64,000 nucleotides of DNA from Mesorhizobium sp. Root554 (GTDB lineage: Bacteria > Pseudomonadota > Alphaproteobacteria > Rhizobiales > Rhizobiaceae). The translations under genes were made by a program, and so were the position numbers. The notes beneath the pieces were generated by a model. That model made no database searches, was not told the origin of the DNA, and worked only from the letters and a program-made list of their open reading frames with translations. How positions within the stretch are numbered: position 1 is the stretch's first letter; every line of letters begins with the position of its first letter. The stretch lies in NCBI RefSeq assembly GCF_001427025.1, contig NZ_LMGA01000001.1:124130-188129 (forward strand), read 5' to 3'. Of this stretch, positions 57,047 through 64,000 are shown piece by piece.

Positions 57047-58141
57047 ATGGCGAAGAACGGTACCGAAAAGAAACGCGCGCGCATCAAGACGCGCCGCTCG
57101 CCCGTCGGCGCTTCGCCCGGCACGTTGATCGCCGATCCGGCGGCGCGCCGCAGCGAACTCCGGCTGACCCTCATCGCCAGCGACCGCTGCCAGGAGATCG
57201 CCAACGCCAGCCTGGACGAGCTCAACGCCGCGCGGGGCGAATGGCCGGTGGTGTGGCTGGATTGCGTCGGGCTCGCCAACATCCAGCTGATCGAACAGAT
57301 CGGCAGGATCTTCGGCCTGCATCCGCTGGCGCTGGAGGATGTCGTCAACACCGGCCAGCGCTCCAAGGTCGATTTCTTCGACGACCATGCCTTCCTCGTC
57401 GTCAGCATGATCGACGACCCGGCCACCAACCGCTTCGAGCAGATATCGCTTTTCGTCGGCGAGGGATTCGTCGTCACCTTCCAGGAGCGGGAGGGCGATC
57501 CCTTCGGTCCCGTGCGCAAGCGCATCGAGGCGTCGGTGCCGAACCGGCTGCGCAACAAGGGCGCGGACTACCTCGCCTATGCCCTGACCGACGCCATCGT
57601 CGACAGCTTCTTTCCGCTGGTCGAGACCTCAAGCGATCTGCTCGACACGATCGAGGACCAGATGCTGAACCATCCCCACAAGCATCAGGTGCGGCTTCTG
57701 CACGATCAGCGGCGGCAGTCCGGGCTGATGCAGCGCACGCTTTGGGCGCTGCGCGACGCCTTGGCCGGCCTGCTGCGCAGCGACGTCGGCTACATACGCC
57801 CCGAGACGAAGGTGTATCTCAACGACACGCTCGACCATGTCATCCGGCTGATCGAACTGGTCGATACGCAGCGCGACATGACCACCGGCCTCATCGAGAT
57901 GCATCTGTCGCTCAGCCAGGCGCGCACCAACGACATCATCTCCGTGCTGACCATCGTGTCGGCCATCTTCATCCCGCTGACCTTTCTGGTCGGCGTCTGG
58001 GGCATGAACTTCGACCCGGACGCCTCGCCCTGGAACATGCCGGAACTGCGCGCCTATTACGGCTATCCGGCGGCGCTGGTCTTCATGGCCACGGTGGCGG
58101 TGGGGCTGGTGGCCTTCTTCAAATGGAAGAAATGGCTTTAG
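57047..58141 (+). CDS. corA: CorA-family divalent cation channel
   Basis: Pentameric membrane channel for Mg2+ (or Co2+/Ni2+/Zn2+). The 364-residue protein from the ATG at 57047 has a cytoplasmic funnel (about 1-290) with long helical segments, then two C-terminal spans separated by the signature GMN at 319-321 (WGMNFDPDASPWNMPEL). The ending FFKWKKWL is typical. The N-terminus is Lys/Arg-rich. A GGGGGGCGGC leader stands before the ATG. Confidence 0.93.
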   Translation: MAKNGTEKKRARIKTRRSPVGASPGTLIADPAARRSELRLTLIASDRCQEIANASLDELNAARGEWPVVWLDCVGLANIQLIEQIGRIFGLHPLALEDVVNTGQRSKVDFFDDHAFLVVSMIDDPATNRFEQISLFVGEGFVVTFQEREGDPFGPVRKRIEASVPNRLRNKGADYLAYALTDAIVDSFFPLVETSSDLLDTIEDQMLNHPHKHQVRLLHDQRRQSGLMQRTLWALRDALAGLLRSDVGYIRPETKVYLNDTLDHVIRLIELVDTQRDMTTGLIEMHLSLSQARTNDIISVLTIVSAIFIPLTFLVGVWGMNFDPDASPWNMPELRAYYGYPAALVFMATVAVGLVAFFKWKKWL

Positions 58142-58149
58142 GCCCGCGC

Positions 58150-58232
58150 CGGCTCCCCTCCGCCTTGCGGGAGTCCGAAGGACGGGCGAGACCCGTGGCT
58201 CACCCCGGCAAGGTCAGGGGCGGGGGTGCATC
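58150..58232. repeat. GC-rich intergenic repeat after corA
   Basis: CTCCCCTCCGCCTTGCGGGAG near the left and GGTCAGGGGCGGGGGTGCAT near the right form a GC-rich, partly palindromic block between corA and the next convergent gene. It resembles other intergenic repeats in this window. Confidence 0.4.
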
Positions 58233-58282
58233 AGGAAATCCCGCAGGGGTTTGCCGGTCCGAATACCGGCTCGGCCCGCCCC

Positions 58283-59071
58283 TCACGACGTGTCGGCGCG
58301 CTGCTCAAGCGCCCACCAGCCGAGCGCGTGGGCCTGCGCCAGCACCGACTGCACCGCGCCGCCGGCCAGCGAACTGCCGGGCGGACGGCCGGGCCTGAGC
58401 GGCCAGCGAAACCGCATCCTGTCTTGCGCGCCCACGGCGACGCCGATCCTGTCTTGTGCGCCTGCGGCGACGTGGCTCTGCCCGGCTTCGAAAGCCGCCC
58501 GCCGCGCCTGCCAGCGGGCGAAGCGCAGCGCCTGGCCCGGCAGATCGTCCAGCGCGCGGCTGACCGCCGCAAGCCGCAGCCTCAGCCGCGTGGCGTCGAG
58601 AAGGTCGCCGGGCGCGGCCGGCAAGGCAAGCGCCGGCCTCGGCTGCGTCGAGCCGACAATCCAAAGGCGCGGAACGGCCGCCTGCGCCACCCGCGCGCGG
58701 CGGAACGGATATGTCGGCGGATCGAGGAGCGGCAGGGCGAGCCGCGACAAAGCAGGGCGGACCGCCGGTTGCAGCGGCATTCGCGGCATGAACTGACGTC
58801 GCCGCCGCGCGCCAGCCTTTTGCAGTGAAGCAGGGATGCTTTCACGCGCCTGCGCAGCCAGCGCGATCGTCTCCTTTTCGCGCATCTGCGGCGTCGCGGC
58901 CATTGCGATGATCAGCCGCCGCGTGGCCGACTCCGCCGGGCGCAGCAGCCGCAACACGGCGCGATGCAGATGGCGCGGCAGCGCGCCGTTGCCGGCGGCC
59001 ATGGCGACAAGCGAGACGACGATGCGCCTCAACGCCACCACGTTCCACGCAATCCCCGCCTGTGCATCCAT
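58283..59071 (-). CDS. Hypothetical Arg/Ala-rich protein
   Basis: A 262-residue protein from the ATG at 59071 (MDAQAGIAWNVVALRRIVVSLVAMAAGNG), with AAAGGAG just upstream. It is highly basic and Ala/Leu/Arg-rich, without a clear signal or membrane spans apart from a hydrophobic N-terminus. No family recognised. The frame stays open across GC-rich DNA and codon use fits the neighbours, so it is likely real but may be a fast-evolving or lineage-specific gene. It is convergent with corA. Confidence 0.55.
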   Translation of the reverse strand: MDAQAGIAWNVVALRRIVVSLVAMAAGNGALPRHLHRAVLRLLRPAESATRRLIIAMAATPQMREKETIALAAQARESIPASLQKAGARRRRQFMPRMPLQPAVRPALSRLALPLLDPPTYPFRRARVAQAAVPRLWIVGSTQPRPALALPAAPGDLLDATRLRLRLAAVSRALDDLPGQALRFARWQARRAAFEAGQSHVAAGAQDRIGVAVGAQDRMRFRWPLRPGRPPGSSLAGGAVQSVLAQAHALGWWALEQRADTS

Positions 59072-59379
59072 TCCGCCGCTCCTTTCGCGTGGCGGCATGA
59101 TCGCATGGAGGGGAGGGTGGTGGATAAAAGGAGAGGACTTTGTGTCAGGCTGCCTTCTCGCAAGAGGGCAACCGCATATGGCAGTGCACCCCCACCCCTA
59201 ACCCCTCCCCATACGGGGGAGGGAGACTTCGCGCCAGCGCTATAGCCGTCAGCGTTGGTGATGTTTGGCGAAACGTTGATGTCGGCGTCTCCCTCCCCCT
59301 TGTGGGGAGGGGACAGGGGTGGGGGTGCTGGCAGAGATTTTGCAAATACCAAAGACAGTCGCCGCGTCGGAACACGTCC
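59072..59379. other. Intergenic region with palindromic repeat element
   Basis: No gene. Most of it is a MITE-like palindromic repeat at 59187-59327. The remainder is short and unremarkable. Confidence 0.6.
59187..59327. repeat. MITE-like palindromic repeat (141 bp)
   Basis: The outer 24-base ends (59187-59210 and 59304-59327) match each other in inverted orientation at 22 positions. Inner inverted arms GGGGGAGGGAGAC (59215-59227) and GTCTCCCTCCCCC (59287-59299) are perfect. The whole can fold into one long stem. It carries no gene. The string CCCCCTTGTGGGGAGGG at 59295-59311 recurs after pnp (63943-63959), so it belongs to a dispersed family. Confidence 0.75.
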
Positions 59380-60093
59380 TCAAAATGGAACCTCTTCGTC
59401 CATTTCGCGGGTCGCTTCTGGGCCACCAATCTGCTTGCGCGGTTTTTCGATCTGGTTGATGTCCTCGGAAGGAGGCAACTGGGCCTGTTCAGGCTCGTCC
59501 TCCTTGGCAGCACCCATAACATCTTTGATGCGCTTCAGAAGCTCGTTGATGGGTTTCAGAGCATCGGTTCCCTTGTTGGCCACGTGAGCCACGGCAAGGA
59601 AGGCCAGCAAGGCGTTATCGAAGCGGGTACGGATACGGTCTACATCGGCTTCGAAGGCGTTGAGCTTAGCAAAGAGGGAGTTCTTTTTGCGGATGTCGAG
59701 GTTAGCCCTTTCCAAAAGCTGTCGGATTTCACCAACGAGGCTGTGGATGCGGTTCTTGTCGTCAAGGGATAGCTGGACGGAATAGACATTGACAGTGCGC
59801 GAATGCCGGATTCGCGCCTGGAGGACGATGCTTTTGACCGCTAGGTCGAAACGAGCGTGCTCACCGTAGGTGTCATCGTACTCTGGCAGCGTCCACTGGC
59901 TGATTGCGAGGATGCCGAGTTCACGGGCAGCGCCGATGATACTATTCATGTGACTTATAAGGAAACGGCGGGTGTCCTCGTTCTCCATCCCCTTGGCGTC
60001 GGTCTCAAGGATTGTGTCGAAATGCTCCACCAACTGTATGAAAGCTAGCATGGGGTCTTCATGCAAAGCTGTGTAGTTGAAAGTGTCCTTCAT
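59380..60093 (-). CDS. Hypothetical protein, accessory pair (left gene)
   Basis: A 237-residue protein MKDTFNYTALHEDPMLAFIQLVEHFDTILE..., predicted soluble, largely helical, with an acidic Pro/Gln-rich tail (EDEPEQAQLPPSEDINQIEKPRKQ). No family recognised. Base composition is visibly lower in GC than the flanking housekeeping genes. Codon use includes more AAA/GAA/ATT forms. It is divergent from the next unknown gene with 158 bases between, which suggests a shared control region. The palindromic repeat at 59187-59327 flanks its 3' end. Confidence 0.65.
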   Translation of the reverse strand: MKDTFNYTALHEDPMLAFIQLVEHFDTILETDAKGMENEDTRRFLISHMNSIIGAARELGILAISQWTLPEYDDTYGEHARFDLAVKSIVLQARIRHSRTVNVYSVQLSLDDKNRIHSLVGEIRQLLERANLDIRKKNSLFAKLNAFEADVDRIRTRFDNALLAFLAVAHVANKGTDALKPINELLKRIKDVMGAAKEDEPEQAQLPPSEDINQIEKPRKQIGGPEATREMDEEVPF

Positions 60094-60251
60094 TCATCCC
60101 TCCAGCGCCGGAAAAGAGATAGATAACGAAGTGAGAATCTACAATGCTGGCTGCAAGTAGCGAGTCATGGCAGGTGGTACAGTAGTCTTATGAACAAAAA
60201 GCCGATTATTCACGGGCCATCGCTATAGCTGGTATTGGGAACGGGGAGAAA

Positions 60252-61061
60252 ATGAGGATGGACGGACTTCCAACTATTATCATTGGGTTGACCGCCCATC
60301 GGCAGGTCAACGTCGAAGATATTGGCCGAATCCTTATTGATCTTCAGTCAGATTATAAGCGCCTATATGGCCAATCGCTCGTGCTGCGGCACATAGAAAC
60401 GGGCTCGGCGTGGCTCTTTCTGCAAGAGGCTTTGATTTGGGTGGCCGGCAAAGCTGTGGCTGCTGGAGACTTGGCACAGGCAGCTAGCAGAATGCTCGAT
60501 TTCGGCAAAAAGGTCCAAGAGACTGTCGCGCGAAAGCAGGGCAAACTGCCAGTGGCGAATATCACGGGCTACGACGAGAACGAAAAACTAAAATTCCTCG
60601 ACCGCGCTATCAAAACGATGGCCAAAGCCGGTGGCGGGTTCGAATACATCGAGGAAGTTGACGGAAGCACGAACAACCGGCGAACAGTTGTCCGTTTAAC
60701 TCCCCCTGAAACCAAGGAAATTGAGAAAAGCGAGATCAAGAGAAAGAAGGCCCAACGCAAGGATTGGTATAAATTGCCCCAATCAGAACGCGGCGGGCCT
60801 CACCCGATTGGAAGTATGGCTGTTTCGCCGGAAGTTATGCGTTCGGTTGGGGAGCGGCTGGATGCCTTGCAGTCATCCGCATCGCCTCACGATATCCAGT
60901 TCGTTGTCGAAACCGTTGCGGAACTCCTAAATAATTGGGGCGCGACTCATCTGCTGGAGCACTTTGCGCAGTCGATGGAACTCAAGGACAGGCATGATAT
61001 CGCAGTCCTTATCCGGCGCCACATTCCACCGCAAAACCGTATACCCATTACAACGGAGTAG
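60252..61061 (+). CDS. Hypothetical protein, accessory pair (right gene)
   Basis: A 269-residue protein starting MRMDGLPTIIIGLTAHRQVNVEDIGRILIDLQSDYKRLYGQ. The N-terminal part (1-110) looks alpha/beta with a Trp-rich helix (GSAWLFLQEALIWVAGKAVAAGD). The middle (about 140-175) is highly charged with KEIEKSEIKRKKAQRKD, and the end holds a helical domain. No family recognised. GC content at its start is close to 50%, far lower than the surroundings. GGGGAG stands about 8 bases before the ATG. It is probably an acquired gene; whether the pair forms a toxin-antitoxin, defence or metabolic unit cannot be said. Confidence 0.65.
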   Translation: MRMDGLPTIIIGLTAHRQVNVEDIGRILIDLQSDYKRLYGQSLVLRHIETGSAWLFLQEALIWVAGKAVAAGDLAQAASRMLDFGKKVQETVARKQGKLPVANITGYDENEKLKFLDRAIKTMAKAGGGFEYIEEVDGSTNNRRTVVRLTPPETKEIEKSEIKRKKAQRKDWYKLPQSERGGPHPIGSMAVSPEVMRSVGERLDALQSSASPHDIQFVVETVAELLNNWGATHLLEHFAQSMELKDRHDIAVLIRRHIPPQNRIPITTE

Positions 61062-61208
61062 GCGCCCCCCAAACCCCCACTAGCCTTTCCTCCCAAATTC
61101 CACTATATCCGCCGCAGATCGTGCCTCTGCGCGGTCCACACCGGCCCCCGCTGGACGACATCCCGGCCGTGGGCGTCCCGTTTCCTCCCTTCAGAAAGGA
61201 AAAGCACG

Positions 61209-61478
61209 ATGTCGATTACTGCCGAACGCAAGATGGAATTGATGGGCGAATTTGCCACCGTCAAGGGCGACACCGGGTCGCCCGAGGTGCAGGTCGCCAT
61301 CCTTTCGGAGCGTATCAAGAACCTGACCGAGCACTTCAAGGACCACAAGAAGGATAACCATTCCCGCCGTGGTCTGCTCGCCCTCGTCTCCCAGCGCCGC
61401 AGCCTGCTTGATTATCTCAAGCGCAAGGATGATGCGCGCTACCAGACGCTGATCGACAAGCTCGGCCTGCGTCGCTGA
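61209..61478 (+). CDS. rpsO: 30S ribosomal protein S15
   Basis: Primary 16S rRNA-binding protein of 89 residues, [16 protein letters not shown]..., with the family pattern [61 protein letters not shown] lies 8 bases before the ATG. In many bacteria S15 autoregulates its translation. Its usual neighbour truB is here 4 kb away. pnp follows after a structured 302-base gap. Confidence 0.97.
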   Translation: MSITAERKMELMGEFATVKGDTGSPEVQVAILSERIKNLTEHFKDHKKDNHSRRGLLALVSQRRSLLDYLKRKDDARYQTLIDKLGLRR

Positions 61479-61484
61479 CGAAAC

Positions 61485-61521
61485 CGTCCGGCGGGTCCTC
61501 GCTTCGAGGATCCGCCGGACG
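61485..61521 (+). terminator. Hairpin after rpsO
   Basis: A 16-bp stem (CGTCCGGCGG... / ...CCGCCGGACG, with one G-U pair) and a 5-base GCTTC loop, beginning 7 bases after the stop codon. No T-run follows, so it may be a partial terminator or an RNA-processing stem. Confidence 0.6.
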
Positions 61522-61580
61522 CGCATTCGGGGCCCGTTCACGCGGGACCCAGACCATGCCGGCGCATCCCGCCGGCAAAC

Positions 61581-61610
61581 CGGTTCGCCAGCAGAGGGCT
61601 GTGCGAACCG
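61581..61610 (+). promoter_or_regulatory. Candidate RNase III processing hairpin in the pnp leader
   Basis: A 12-bp stem CGGTTCGCCAGC / GCTG-T-GCGAACCG with one bulged T and a 5-base AGAGG loop, about 170 bases before pnp. Size and position fit the processing stem of pnp mRNA known from enterobacteria. Confidence 0.5.
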
Positions 61611-61780
61611 CCCATGGACGGTCATGGGGCAGGATTGCAGGACGCTCGACCCGGCGCATCGTCGCCGCCAACGCCGAGCCTCCCGTTGTCTTGCCCGTGG
61701 CTGCCCGCAAAAAGGAAGCCAGGAACGGGCGTCGCGCATTGGAAAATTGCGCGGCCCTTTCCGCATAGGAAGGACAAGAC

Positions 61781-63928
61781 ATGTTCAACGAACACAAAGT
61801 GGAAATCGAATGGGCTGGGCGTCCGCTCATCCTCGAGACCGGCAAGATCGCCCGCCAGGCCGACGGCGCCGTGCTGGCCACCTATGGCGAGACCGTGGTG
61901 CTGGCCACCGTCGTCTCGGCCAAGGAGCCGAAGCCGGGCTTCGACTTCTTCCCGCTGACCGTCAACTACCAGGAAAAGACCTACGCCGCCGGCAAGATTC
62001 CGGGCGGCTATTTCAAGCGTGAAGGCCGTCCGAGCGAGAAGGAGACGCTGGTCTCGCGCCTCATCGACCGCCCGATCCGCCCGCTCTTCGCCGACGGCTA
62101 CAAGAACGACACGCAGGTCGTCGTCACCGTCGTGCAGCATGACCTCGAAAACGATCCGGACATCCTGTCGATCGTCGCCACGAGCGCCGCGCTGACGCTG
62201 TCCGGCGTGCCCTTCATGGGCCCGATCGGCGGCGCCCGCGTCGGCTACATCAACGGCGAATACGTGCTCAACCCGCATGTCGACGAGATGCAGGAATCGA
62301 AGCTCGACCTCGTCGTCGCCGGCACCTCGGAAGCCGTGCTGATGGTCGAGTCGGAAGCGAAGGAACTGGGCGAGGAGCTAATGCTCGGCGCCGTCATGTT
62401 CGGCCACAAGGGCTTCCAGCCGGTGATCGACGCGATCATCAAGCTGGCCGAGGTCGCCGCCAAGGAGCCGCGCGATTTCACCTCGCCGGACTATTCGAAG
62501 CTCGAGGGCGAGATGCTCAAGATCGTCGAAGGCGAGCTGCGCGACGCCTACAAGATCACCGACAAGCAGCAGCGCTACGCCGCCGTCGACGCGGTCAAGG
62601 CCAAGGTCAAGGCTGCGTTCGCAGCACCGGAGGGCGAGGAAGCCGAATACTCTTCCGAGCAGGTCGGCGCGGTGTTCAAGGAGCTGCAGGCCAAGATCGT
62701 CCGCTGGAACATCCTCGACACCTCCTCGCGCATCGACGGCCGCGATCTCAAGACCGTGCGCAAGATCGTCTCGGAAGTCGGCATCCTGCCGCGCACCCAC
62801 GGTTCGGCGCTGTTCACCCGCGGCGAGACGCAGGCGATTGTCGTCGCCACGCTCGGCACCGGCGAGGACGAGCAGTATGTCGACAGCCTGACCGGCATGT
62901 ACAAGGAGAAGTTCCTTCTCCATTACAACTTCCCTCCCTATTCGGTCGGTGAAACCGGCCGCATGGGTTCGCCGGGCCGCCGCGAGATCGGCCACGGCAA
63001 GCTGGCCTGGCGCGCCATCCGCCCGATGCTGCCGTCCGCCGAGCAGTTCCCCTACACGCTGCGCGTCGTCTCGGAGATCACCGAGTCCAACGGTTCGTCC
63101 TCGATGGCCACCGTCTGCGGCACCTCGCTGGCGCTGATGGATGCCGGCGTTCCGCTGGCCAAGCCCGTCGCCGGCATCGCCATGGGCCTGATCAAGGAAG
63201 GCGAGCGCTACGCCGTGCTGTCCGACATTCTCGGCGACGAGGATCACCTCGGCGACATGGACTTCAAGGTCGCCGGCACGGCTGGCGGCATCACCTCGCT
63301 GCAGATGGACATCAAGATCGACGGCATCACCGAAGAGATCATGAAGGTCGCGCTCGGCCAGGCCAAGGACGGCCGCCTGCACATCCTCGGCGAGATGGCG
63401 AACGCGATTTCCGAGGGCCGTCAGGAACTCGGCGAGTTCGCGCCGCGCATCGAGGTCATGCACATCCCGACCGACAAGATCCGCGACGTCATCGGCTCGG
63501 GTGGCAAGGTCATCCGCGAAATCGTCGAAAAGACCGGCGCCAAGATCAACATCGAGGACGACGGCACGGTCAAGATCGCTTCCTCCAACGCCAAGGAGAT
63601 CGAGGCGGCGAAGAAGTGGATCCACACGATCGTGGCCGAGCCGGAAGTCGGCGAGATCTACGAGGGCACGGTCGTCAAGACCGCCGACTTCGGCGCGTTC
63701 GTCAACTTCTTCGGTCCGCGCGACGGCCTCGTCCACATCTCGCAGCTCGCCGGCGAGCGCGTCCAGAAGACCACCGACGTGGTCAAGGAAGGCCAGAAGG
63801 TCTGGGTCAAGCTGATGGGCTTCGACGAGCGCGGCAAGGTCCGCCTGTCGATGAAGGTCGTCGACCAGGAGACCGGCAAGGAGATCGCCCGCGACAAGAA
63901 GCAGGACGGCGAAGAAGACGCCGCCTGA
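61781..63928 (+). CDS. pnp: Polyribonucleotide nucleotidyltransferase (PNPase)
   Basis: Phosphorolytic 3'-5' exoribonuclease of 715 residues. Two RNase PH-type domains (about 10-220 and 310-545, with [31 protein letters not shown] and the [23 protein letters not shown] block) are followed by a KH domain ([34 protein letters not shown]) and an S1 domain ([33 protein letters not shown]). It degrades mRNA, often within the degradosome, and in other bacteria represses its own mRNA after RNase III cleavage. Confidence 0.97.
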   Translation: MFNEHKVEIEWAGRPLILETGKIARQADGAVLATYGETVVLATVVSAKEPKPGFDFFPLTVNYQEKTYAAGKIPGGYFKREGRPSEKETLVSRLIDRPIRPLFADGYKNDTQVVVTVVQHDLENDPDILSIVATSAALTLSGVPFMGPIGGARVGYINGEYVLNPHVDEMQESKLDLVVAGTSEAVLMVESEAKELGEELMLGAVMFGHKGFQPVIDAIIKLAEVAAKEPRDFTSPDYSKLEGEMLKIVEGELRDAYKITDKQQRYAAVDAVKAKVKAAFAAPEGEEAEYSSEQVGAVFKELQAKIVRWNILDTSSRIDGRDLKTVRKIVSEVGILPRTHGSALFTRGETQAIVVATLGTGEDEQYVDSLTGMYKEKFLLHYNFPPYSVGETGRMGSPGRREIGHGKLAWRAIRPMLPSAEQFPYTLRVVSEITESNGSSSMATVCGTSLALMDAGVPLAKPVAGIAMGLIKEGERYAVLSDILGDEDHLGDMDFKVAGTAGGITSLQMDIKIDGITEEIMKVALGQAKDGRLHILGEMANAISEGRQELGEFAPRIEVMHIPTDKIRDVIGSGGKVIREIVEKTGAKINIEDDGTVKIASSNAKEIEAAKKWIHTIVAEPEVGEIYEGTVVKTADFGAFVNFFGPRDGLVHISQLAGERVQKTTDVVKEGQKVWVKLMGFDERGKVRLSMKVVDQETGKEIARDKKQDGEEDAA

Positions 63929-63942
63929 TGAGCGCTTACCCG

Positions 63943-64000
63943 CCCCCTTGTGGGGAGGGTCGCGAACGTAGTGAGCGGGGTGGGGGTGGCAGCAACCCCC
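63943..64000. repeat. Partial copy of the GC-rich palindromic repeat after pnp
   Basis: Begins with CCCCCTTGTGGGGAGGG, identical to 59295-59311, and continues with a GGGGTGGGGGTGGCAGC end similar to that element's right end. It runs to the window edge, so it may be longer. Confidence 0.6.

Larger units (their letters stand above)
61479..61780 (+). other. Structured rpsO-pnp intergenic leader
   Basis: No gene is supported. Two strong hairpins are present (61485-61521 and 61581-61610), then the pnp ribosome site (AGGAAGGA near 61769). Such structures in other bacteria are cut by RNase III in pnp autoregulation. Confidence 0.65.

Overview
The window is high-GC alphaproteobacterial chromosome, most likely Rhizobiales and close to Mesorhizobium. 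The evidence is the conserved block order (tsaB-rimI, plsC, miaB-phoH-ybeY-corC-lnt, an XRE regulator, metK-trmB, rimP-nusA-ylxR-infB-rbfA-truB, rpsO-pnp), an Irr-type ICE palindrome in front of mbfA, EcfG-type promoters (GGAAC-N16/17-CGTT), a DUF1127 protein, and GC-rich palindromic intergenic repeats like those of rhizobia. The genus is inferred, since no 16S rRNA or tRNA gene was found. No rRNA, CRISPR array, transposase or prophage was found.

Layout. 1-5.4 kb: ECF sigma factor with a YciI-like partner, then a TAXI-type TRAP transporter (binding protein, fused permease, DUF1850 protein). 5.4-10 kb: a general-stress promoter leads into a YciF-like ferritin-fold protein, Ku and the three-domain ligase LigD, i.e. 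a bacterial NHEJ locus. 10-13.4 kb: ArsR-type regulator, DUF1127 protein, iron exporter MbfA, and small secreted proteins. 13.5-17.5 kb: TetR-HlyD-ATPase-permease drug-type ABC exporter. 17.5-25.1 kb: CYTH protein, permuted NlpC/P60 hydrolase, PAP2 phosphatase, small membrane protein, FAD monooxygenase, DUF2156 protein, YadGH-type ABC exporter, and small stress-type proteins. 25.2-31.5 kb: cyanide-insensitive-type bd oxidase, a glucanase-like enzyme, exported MsrA with a Met-rich repeat protein upstream, and a TadG-like pilus protein. 31.7-38.6 kb: lepA, small lipoprotein, HyuA-like protein, malate synthase G. 38.6-64 kb: housekeeping genes for tRNA modification, ribosome maturation, lipoprotein acylation, SAM synthesis, transcription and translation factors and RNA decay. 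These are interrupted between corA and rpsO by three unknown genes, two of them lower in GC and probably acquired.

The main new signals are regulatory. An 18-bp perfect palindrome sits between the -35 and -10 of the XRE gene before metK, and a 15/18-identical palindrome lies upstream of the TadG-like gene, suggesting one regulator controls both. A promoter followed by an intrinsic terminator lies just before rimP-nusA-infB, suggesting attenuation. Four EcfG-like promoters point to a general stress response regulon that includes NHEJ. Complementary heptamer repeats flank the gap between hlyD and its ABC ATPase gene, and one array supplies the hlyD stop codon. No wholly new multi-gene system is clear; the best candidate is the divergent unknown gene pair at 59.4-61.1 kb.
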